Assembly (NCBI GenBank): GCA_026874595.1
Contig: CM049316.1
Coordinates: forward strand, 59,653,676-59,717,675
DNA from: Sipunculus nudus
Taxonomy: Eukaryota > Annelida > Sipuncula > Golfingiida > Sipunculidae
Length of the DNA stretch: 64,000 nt
Direction of reading: 5' to 3'
A program made the position numbers and the translations under genes. Shown piece after piece: positions 57,412-64,000 of the stretch. The notes below the pieces were generated by a model, which ran no database searches, had not been told where the DNA came from, and saw only the letters and a program-made list of their open reading frames with translations. How positions within the stretch are numbered: the first letter of the stretch is position 1; every line of letters starts with the position of its first letter.

Positions 57412-58755
57412 TCAGAGAAAATGGATCCATTCGGTATCGGAATCGCGTGTGGGAACTGAGCGTGCATAACATTCTATTGTATAATTCTTGCCTCTGTTAT
57501 TGTCCCAGTACTCCTGACCGCTCACTGCAAATCTTATTGCTAATTCCAGCTTATTGCCGACACCAAAATACTTAGGTATGCCCAGCTGGAAGGAAAACCT
57601 GTCCGTTGCACCATCATTTGAATTGAGTACGTAACTAGCGCAAATATCTCTCGTGTTCATCCAGTTATCAGTTGTGTACCGTACAGTTACGTATTTGTGG
57701 AAGGCCACATTAGCAACACGTATTGTACCGGTAACAGTTAAAGATTTATCATCAATCATGCAGTTTTCTAGGCATACATACTCGGCCAAAACCCTCTTGA
57801 TAAAGTCAGGTTCAGCCCCGGGCTGCATGAAACTTGCAGTGAGGTACCTGTTACCTTCAGTGGCTTTAAACTCCTGAACCCCGGATTTTAGATCTTTAAC
57901 GGCAGAAGCGGGGATTTCTGGTGGGGCATCAAGATTGAGAATATGTCTAACAGATTCTAGGTCTAGTCCAAGGGCATCCGCGAATCGCACAGCTTTTTTC
58001 CTCCGCGGTGTTCCTGGTGGGGTTTTATAGGTTTTCAGAGATGAGCTCCGCCTGACCGGCTCTGCATGTAAATATTCAAACTCAGCGTCTTCAAAACCAC
58101 CACTTCCATATTTCTTAGGTTCGAGGTCCGGGCTGTTGGGCTGCGGGGGCCGCCCAGCAAATGTTTCTGGGGACAGTGCATCGATATTGGTAAGGGTGAG
58201 CATGACTGGGCTTTTCACTGGCTCCGAAGACTGTGACAGCTCAACGTCCGTTTGTTCATCATCGTCATACGTTTGTAAACTATTGCAGTCAATCGAACCG
58301 TCCAAATCACTGCATATTGAGCCAGTAGGGGTATTCACATCAGAATCGAATTGCTCACTAACTGTAGAAACCGAGGTATCTGTCATACGAGTGTAATCTT
58401 CAGAATAATTAGTGTCAGAATCGGATACTATACTCATCTGTCGCATCGCCTCGCATTCTGCCCGAGATGGTACGAAAGTGCTGTGAGAGTTCCTTTCAAC
58501 ACTTTCTGCGGTTCCATTACTTGCCCGTGCTGTCTGCATCCCGCCCCGTTTGCAGGTACACTTACAGGTAAGCCTGCTGGCTGTGGAAGCCCCAGTCCTG
58601 CTGGTGATGCTACAACAAGCACTGTTTTCTCTTCCTGGGCGCCTGCGCAAAAAAGCCTCCTGTAACTTGGCACAGTGTAATGCCGACGGGAAGTTACCAC
58701 AGTAGCTTAGATTTCGAGGCAGATACCTTACAATGTCGCCCTCTAGCTCCACCAT
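57412..58755 (-). CDS. PP1 regulatory subunit 3 (glycogen-targeting)
   Basis: This 447-residue protein should bring the catalytic subunit of protein phosphatase 1 to glycogen, where it dephosphorylates and activates glycogen synthase and inactivates phosphorylase. It has a Cys-rich N-terminal stretch (47-72), an acidic Ser/Thr-rich region (104-183), RRSSSL (235-240, possible phosphosite or 14-3-3 site), TPPGTP (245-250) and the PP1-docking motif KKAVRF (253-258). A CBM21 carbohydrate-binding domain follows (about 312-429) and contains WDNNRGKNY (417-425), the family's substrate-binding signature. The start is ATG at 58755 in AACATGG context. Codons before it in frame include no ATG, and a TAA lies seven codons upstream, so the ORF is complete in one exon, as in vertebrate PPP1R3B/C/D. 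Those are shorter (about 280-320 residues); the excess is N-terminal. No transmembrane segment, so not R3A/R3F-like. Family call is firm; orthology to a particular vertebrate paralogue is not. Confidence 0.95.
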   Translation of the reverse strand: MVELEGDIVRYLPRNLSYCGNFPSALHCAKLQEAFLRRRPGRENSACCSITSRTGASTASRLTCKCTCKRGGMQTARASNGTAESVERNSHSTFVPSRAECEAMRQMSIVSDSDTNYSEDYTRMTDTSVSTVSEQFDSDVNTPTGSICSDLDGSIDCNSLQTYDDDEQTDVELSQSSEPVKSPVMLTLTNIDALSPETFAGRPPQPNSPDLEPKKYGSGGFEDAEFEYLHAEPVRRSSSLKTYKTPPGTPRRKKAVRFADALGLDLESVRHILNLDAPPEIPASAVKDLKSGVQEFKATEGNRYLTASFMQPGAEPDFIKRVLAEYVCLENCMIDDKSLTVTGTIRVANVAFHKYVTVRYTTDNWMNTRDICASYVLNSNDGATDRFSFQLGIPKYFGVGNKLELAIRFAVSGQEYWDNNRGKNYTIECYARSVPTRDSDTEWIHFL

Positions 58756-58920
58756 GTTCAACAAATGTTCTGCTTAAATGACTGAGTTCACTATCCCTAC
58801 CCATATTTATATCACATGTGCTCACGGATGTAAGTAAACAAGTGCGGACCGTCCATGCCAGTCCAGTCGTAGGCCGGTGCACAGATATCAGAGGTAACCC
58901 TTTTCAAGGTCGTTGTGTCC
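58694..58920 (-). promoter_or_regulatory. 5'-UTR with upstream ORFs and candidate splice acceptor
   Basis: TTTTTTCTTACCAG followed by GGACACAACG (intron-exon edge at 58921/58920 on the minus strand) is a good 3' splice site 165 bp before the start codon, suggesting a non-coding first exon further right. Between it and the start lie three upstream ATGs. One opens a 14-codon ORF (58856-58812). One, at 58817, is followed at once by TGA. One, at 58804, opens a 36-codon ORF in another frame that overlaps the main start and ends at 58694. Such uORFs usually lower translation of the main frame. No transcript evidence is available. Confidence 0.45.
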
Positions 58921-58986
58921 CTGGTAAGAAAAAACTTAAGTTGATAGCGGAAACGAAATTTATTCTCAGCTGTCAAACAACGGTTT

Positions 58987-58988
<2 letters not shown>

Positions 58989-59064
<76 letters not shown>
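58989..59064. repeat. (TA)n microsatellite
   Basis: About 37 TA units, continuing as broken TATA/CACA/CATA repeats to 59104. It lies in the presumed 5' intron or promoter side of the PPP1R3 gene. Confidence 0.97.
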
Positions 59065-59071
<7 letters not shown>

Positions 59072-59104
59072 TATATATACACACACATATATACATACAT
59101 ATAT

Positions 59105-60364
59105 AAATAAAATACTGCTTTTATTTTTTTAGTTGAAAGGCCTATTTGGTCGTATATGGGATCAACCTCGTTTAGTTCTTATAGGCACTCAACAGATATA
59201 TTAAGTATAACTGTAAATGATAATTATATGTTATATCAATTTGCTAAATTATGATTAAGGTAGTTATAATAGTAACTTCTCTGCTCTTATTTTTACCGTC
59301 AGTAATATATACATGTATAGTAAAATATGGATGCTTCATTAACAGCACGGTTAATGGTTTAATTGCTTGTTCGGTCAGAATTTACTTGACATTTAAATAC
59401 AACTGTAATTGGGTAAATACAGTATTTATAAAAATGAATTTCCTATTACCTTTTAATGACCACAATTTTATTTTATTATATATATCACGTTTTAGATTTA
59501 TAATGCAGTAATGAACCATAATTAATAAATGAATAATTGGGTTTCATTCGTTTTAATATAGGAAATATTAAAACATATAAAAACATATACAAAAAAACAT
59601 TATTATGTCCAGGCTGTACAGTCAAGTAAACACATCCCCTTTCCTTGACCCCCTTATACTGTGTTTCTTGCTCCTGTTCACACGCTTGTGGAGCGGCGTT
59701 AAATATCTCGTTGTCAATACAGCGTTTGTGTTTTACCTACTTCGGAATAATAATGAGGAGGGCGGGCATAAGCTCATGTTAATTCACGAATTTTCTCGAC
59801 GCCTTGACATTCTAGCCACTCAGAGGACAAAATATGCGATCGAAGGTTGAATACATTAGGGCCTCCACGTGGTGTGTGTATTGTGAAAACAAACCATATA
59901 AAGCCTGATGACGACAACGGGCTCATCCCGTACTGACCAGAAACTACCGGCATGGTTTTTTACTGGATCATTACAGTTTGTCTGCATAATTGTGTCACTC
60001 GGTGCACGCAAGGCAGATTTGTGACTGAAAACATTAAAACATTATTTTCTTATCTATGGTGCAGAAATTCTTCACTGCAAGCAAATTTTCCCTGCCTCCA
60101 ACGTTTCGCAGTGAGCGTATTGCCATCTTGTGGAGACAAGTAACATTAACTGAAGAGTCCTATGTACATGTATACGTGTTGTATCTGAATCCGGTATTTA
60201 ATTTGAAAATTAACAAGAAGTGAAATTTATATGCTATTATATCATTAATTTTTATTCTTCTCAAGGCAAGGTGTGACATTAGCTAAGGTGATAAGAAAAA
60301 AATTCCAATGGTTAAGTATACATATGTTTAATTTGGCCACTCTCTCTCTCTCTCTCTCTCATAT
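59105..60364. other. No gene supported
   Basis: Upstream of the PPP1R3 gene. Short plus frames 59251-59511, 59605-59850 and 59952-60143 have no recognised domain. A short (TC)n tract ends at 60360, beside the next element. Confidence 0.45.
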
Positions 60365-60580
60365 CAGGGGCGGATCCAGGAATTTTGGAAAGGGGAGGGT
60401 CACGCCCAGGAAGACTGAAAGAAAACCTAAAAAAATCATTTAGTCCGGGGGGTAGGGGGTCAAGGTCGCCAAATTTGGGTTTTAAATGTTTTAAAAAAAA
60501 AAGAATTCTTGGCTCCAAAGGGGGGGGGGGGGTTCGGAACCCCCTTAAACCCCCCCCCCCCCCTCTTGGATCCGCCGCTG
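60365..60580. mobile_element. CAGGGGCGGATCC-type MITE, best preserved
   Basis: The left end is CAGGGGCGGATCCAGGAATT. The right end on the opposite strand is CAGCGGCGGATCCAAGAG. CTCATAT and CTCATAC directly abut the two ends, a candidate imperfect target duplication. The CAGNGGCGGATCC terminus with ~8-bp duplication fits hAT. Poly-G and poly-C runs (about 60520-60565) lie near the right end. The 60312-60600 frames on both strands are artefacts. Confidence 0.75.
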
Positions 60581-60629
60581 CTCATACACCAATCACGTAA
60601 CACATATATGTGACATATATATGAAACTA

Positions 60630-60677
<48 letters not shown>
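60630..60677. repeat. (TA)n microsatellite, one slip
   Basis: Two TA tracts joined through a TT at 60649-60650. Confidence 0.95.
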
Positions 60678-60682
<5 letters not shown>

Positions 60683-62154
60683 CAAACACATGCACAGACA
60701 TGCCTGCATACACAAACCTGTCGTGGGACCTGTAGTGTGTACATGTGTTCTATAACACATCATGTACAATCATTCATGTACATAAAACTGAAGCAAAGAT
60801 TTTTTAAAATTATGTACCGATCTTAATTTTTCATCTTAATCACTCTATATACAAGTTTCAAAAAAGGCTTATCGCACACACCTTCCGTACGTTGTGGGAG
60901 GCTATAATGCGCGACTTATTACATAAAAAAACATGATAAATAGCGGATTATACGGTTTGTGCAAACATGCCACCGGATGTCTGTAATCACTGACAGACCC
61001 AATTTGACAAAACATGTCAGAGTCATACACAAAAAAACACCTGCAGGAAGTACGATTAGTATAAGTATATGAAATGTATGTATTTGATATTATTTTTAAA
61101 TATATAGTACTTCATAATTCCAAACTAAAAAAAATAAATATATTTTATTTTTTTACACATTTTTTAATTGACTGCGCAGTAATTTGTTGAATGTATGAAA
61201 TGGGAATAATACTTCATCCGCATTTCCACACAAAAAGATATTTAATTTATGGTATCAAACTAAAAGTATTCAAAACACAATGTACAAGTCTGTGCCGAAT
61301 CCCGTAAAATCAATCAAATTGATTTGATGGGGACGGCTAACTGCAATTACATTAAATGAAGTCTACAATCGCCGGGCGATCACAACATACCTGAACGTTT
61401 TGAAAATCTGGTGTGTCCATTTACAAATACAGTACATATAAGTCACTGACTACTGGCCCCCTGTGCACGTTTGCAAACAAACGGTACAAGTGCCCAAGAG
61501 GTACATGCCCAAAGGCCACTGTCCTGTACTACATGGTGTGGGTACATGCCTGCCAAAGGTATTTAGTGAAACAAGCATTTAGAATTAAGGCGGTCACGGT
61601 AACCTCCACCAAAAAAGGGTTAAAAATAAGGAACGTGTCTCATATACTACATGAATATATATAGCTCTTAATTGTTGATAAGGCCTGATGGCATGTTCAA
61701 CTTTTCATGCTAGACGCTTGCACACGAAAAATAATGACGTGTTGCATTAATGTTCTAACTGGAATCTAATAACAAAATGTAGTAACACTAGACCTCCAAA
61801 TTATATGTGAAAAAAAATAATTAGCGTCATTTAAAGAAAATCTTTAAGAAATACCCTTCTTTTTTAGAGAGTGATTCTGTCGGCCTTGTTGACTCCCACT
61901 AAGCCACCATTACGCAATCACATTCCCGGTTATTAACAAGTGACCCATGGGTCATGATGCTCAGCCGACTGACATGTTGACAATATGTCCTTGCACAGGC
62001 AACTAATTAAGAAAATGTAGGTGGCATAATCGTTCATGCATATATGATTAAGTTCATAAAGACCCACAAGCACTCCAAAGTCGATGACAATCCAACCAGC
62101 CTTTCCAGAGGAATCTAGAAATTTGTGTGTATTTTGCTTTATTTCTGGGGTGCT
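60678..62154. other. No gene supported
   Basis: AT-rich unique DNA. The 83-codon frame at 61413 and the 84-codon minus frame at 61933 have no recognised domain. Confidence 0.45.
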
Positions 62155-62912
62155 CAAACATACCCAGAAACTGAGAATATAGGTCACAGTGACCCAATTT
62201 CAGGTTTCTGTGGAGAACATTTGAGGAATTCTCAGGATGTCAAGTTAGAAGATTCTGGGTCCAATGGTTATGACTTGTGCCCTATTTTGGTATCATTTTC
62301 TCAATTATTCTATAAGCCCGATAGCATGGTGAATATGGGAAACAGAGATCTAATTTCAGGTGTCTGAAGAAAAATGTTTTGAGGAACTCCCAAGTTAAAA
62401 GATTCTAGGTCCAATGATTATGATTTGCGCCCTGCTTTTGATCAATTTTTTTTTATCAAAATAATTCTGGGGGTATTTATAAGCCCAAAAGCTCGGAGAA
62501 TATGGTTAACAGAGACCTAATTAAAGGTTTCCAAGGAGATTTTTCATGGAACTCCCTTGATGTCAAGTTAGAGTATTCCAGGTCCAATGGTTACAATTTG
62601 TGCCCTGTTAATAGACAACCACATCTTTGAAGGTATTAAAAAAAAAATAGAGAGAAAATGCGTACTAGAGCTTTTGTATCAAATTTTTAGTTATATTGGG
62701 GGTTCTTCTGAGCCCAGTAGCTCGCAGAATATGGGTAACAGAGACCTAATTTTAGGTTTCCAAGGAGTTTTTCCATAAACCTCCTAGCATGTCAAGTACG
62801 AAGATTCCGGGTCCAGCGGTTACGATTTGTGCCTAGTTAAAGTACAGACGGACGGACGCCGGGAAAAGAGTGATCGCTATAGCTCAGCTATAGTCAGCTG
62901 AGCTATAAATGG
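62155..62912 (+). mobile_element. Helitron-like (pearl-type) element with four core units
   Basis: Four diverged core units begin near 62160, 62315, 62480 and 62713. Each has a GAATATGGG.AACAGAGACCTA-type block, then CAGGTTTC, then a TCAAGTTAGA.GATTC block, and ends in GGTCCAATGGTTA then GTGCCCT. An ACGG-type tract (CAGACGGACGGACG, 62846-62859) follows. A perfect 12-bp hairpin closes it: TATAGCTCAGCT (62878-62889), six-base loop, AGCTGAGCTATA (62896-62907). The unit and terminus match element X at 27871-28486. Confidence 0.75.
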
Positions 62913-64000
62913 AACAAATATATGAAAATTTAGGGAAAAAATAAAACATGTAAATCCGAATAAAATATACACGAACAACAATATTGGCAAGTGGGTTGCT
63001 GCAGAATTCGCTGCAAAACAGCCGCACATTTGCAGCGACTGTTAGCTGTAACACTGCAAAACAAGCTTCGCCTACGTTTACAGTAAAACCAAGCAGAAAG
63101 ACACGTGTTTTACTGGCACCAGTGCCCTGGCGTGCTTTCAGTTCTAATACATTTAATTACGCCCACAAAGAAACCTCATTTTACGGCTGTAGGACTGATT
63201 AATCTATAAAACCCAACGCATGATATAATGATTTACACGCTCCCCTTTCATGACTTGAATGTTTCTTATGTCTTCGACAGAGCTGTATTTCTCTGGTGGT
63301 CCCGCTTCTAGGTTAACCTGAGCTAAACGAATAACCAATCCAATTATCCCTGATCTGAATACGGTATGGTGTATACGTGAGTCAGACACGAATGGTCAGG
63401 TCAAATTATTAGCCTCCATATCAAAAGATTTATAATAATTACCAGCGACACCCGATGGTATCTACAGGCAGACACGCTTGATATTGCAGATAATATATAT
63501 ATAAAAAAGATTGACCATCCATTGGTTTCGGCAGATTTGATAGAATAAAATAGGCATACATAATCATTATTCTTTCTCCGCAAGTTGGCGCGCGAGATGT
63601 TTTATACGTCACCCCCGGTTTGTTTGTCAGCAAATTTGCACTAAGTTCTTTACAGTTTTTGCTGAAATTTTGTGGAGAGTTTGGAAATCATCCACGAAAT
63701 AATCCTTTAAAATTTGGAGGTAATCTGGTTCACAATAACAGAACTTTTAATTCAAATGATCCTGTCCCATTTTTACGGCTATTTCATCATAATAGAGCTA
63801 TTGATCCATATTAGTAGGTGGCTTTGTATTGGAAGTGACCTGGGATTGGGGTGTTGAACCGTGACAAAGTTTCATGAGGACCAACCTGGCGCGGGTTTAT
63901 TATTTTGACTATGTTGCTAATAATTATATAATTATATATTGTTAAATCACAGTAAGATCAATTACCAAAAATCTTCTAATTAAGATGCGCATATATACAT
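62913..64000. other. No gene supported; short dispersed repeat
   Basis: TTTGGAGGTAATCTGG with the following ~30 bp (63709-63756) matches 5770-5815 and is probably repeat. The small frames at 63401-63633 and 63620-63814 have no recognised domain. No further features to the window end. Confidence 0.45.

Noticed and set aside
58762..58764. TTG as start codon of the PPP1R3 ORF
   Set aside because: The in-frame ATG at 58755-58753 has a better context (AACATGG), and animal genes rarely start at TTG.

Overview
This 64-kb window is animal nuclear DNA, and I find only one intact protein-coding gene in it. The sequence is AT-rich. It carries roughly twenty long (TA)n arrays, many poly-C/poly-G runs, and a high density of short non-autonomous mobile elements. 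The best guess for the organism is a marine mollusc, probably a bivalve. That rests on pearl/Helitron-like elements (tandem core units plus a CCGT/ACGG-type microsatellite plus terminal hairpin), tRNA-derived SINEs, and a metazoan-only gene family (glycogen-targeting PP1 subunit). The species cannot be fixed from sequence alone.

The gene lies on the minus strand at 57412-58755. It encodes a 447-residue protein phosphatase 1 regulatory subunit 3 (PPP1R3) protein with a PP1-docking RVxF-type motif (KAVRF) and a C-terminal CBM21 carbohydrate-binding domain. The coding region is one uninterrupted exon. It has a possible 5'-UTR splice acceptor and upstream ORFs on one side and candidate polyadenylation signals on the other. 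A second, uncertain coding-like patch lies about 1 kb downstream of it (55996-56575, minus).

Layout. 0-2.3 kb: an inverted arrangement of ~140-bp satellite-like arrays. 3.3 kb: a piggyBac-type MITE. 6.6-7.2 kb: a CAGGG-ended hAT-like element. 8.3-8.65 kb: a cluster of CRE palindromes. 9.2-10.9 kb: two abutting Helitron-like elements and a hAT-like remnant. 12.4-13.7 kb: a tandem core flanked by inverted terminal blocks. 15-31 kb: SINEs, TA-flanked TIR elements, CAGGGGCGGATCC-ended elements and an inverted second copy of the 9.2-10 kb pair at 27.4-28.5 kb. 31-45 kb: mostly unique AT-rich DNA with single repeat copies. 45.5-47.5 kb: a 2.03-kb TIR transposon with a 9-bp target duplication and about two dozen GTGTCG/CGACAC hexamers at its ends. 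48.6 kb: a perfect CTCF-type consensus. 49-55 kb: microsatellites and a MITE. 56-59 kb: the gene. 60-64 kb: a CAGGGG-ended element and a four-unit Helitron-like element.

No rRNA, functional tRNA, CRISPR, operon or autonomous transposase ORF was seen. All calls are from reading the sequence; no database search was possible. Boundaries of degenerate repeats are approximate, often within 10-20 bp.
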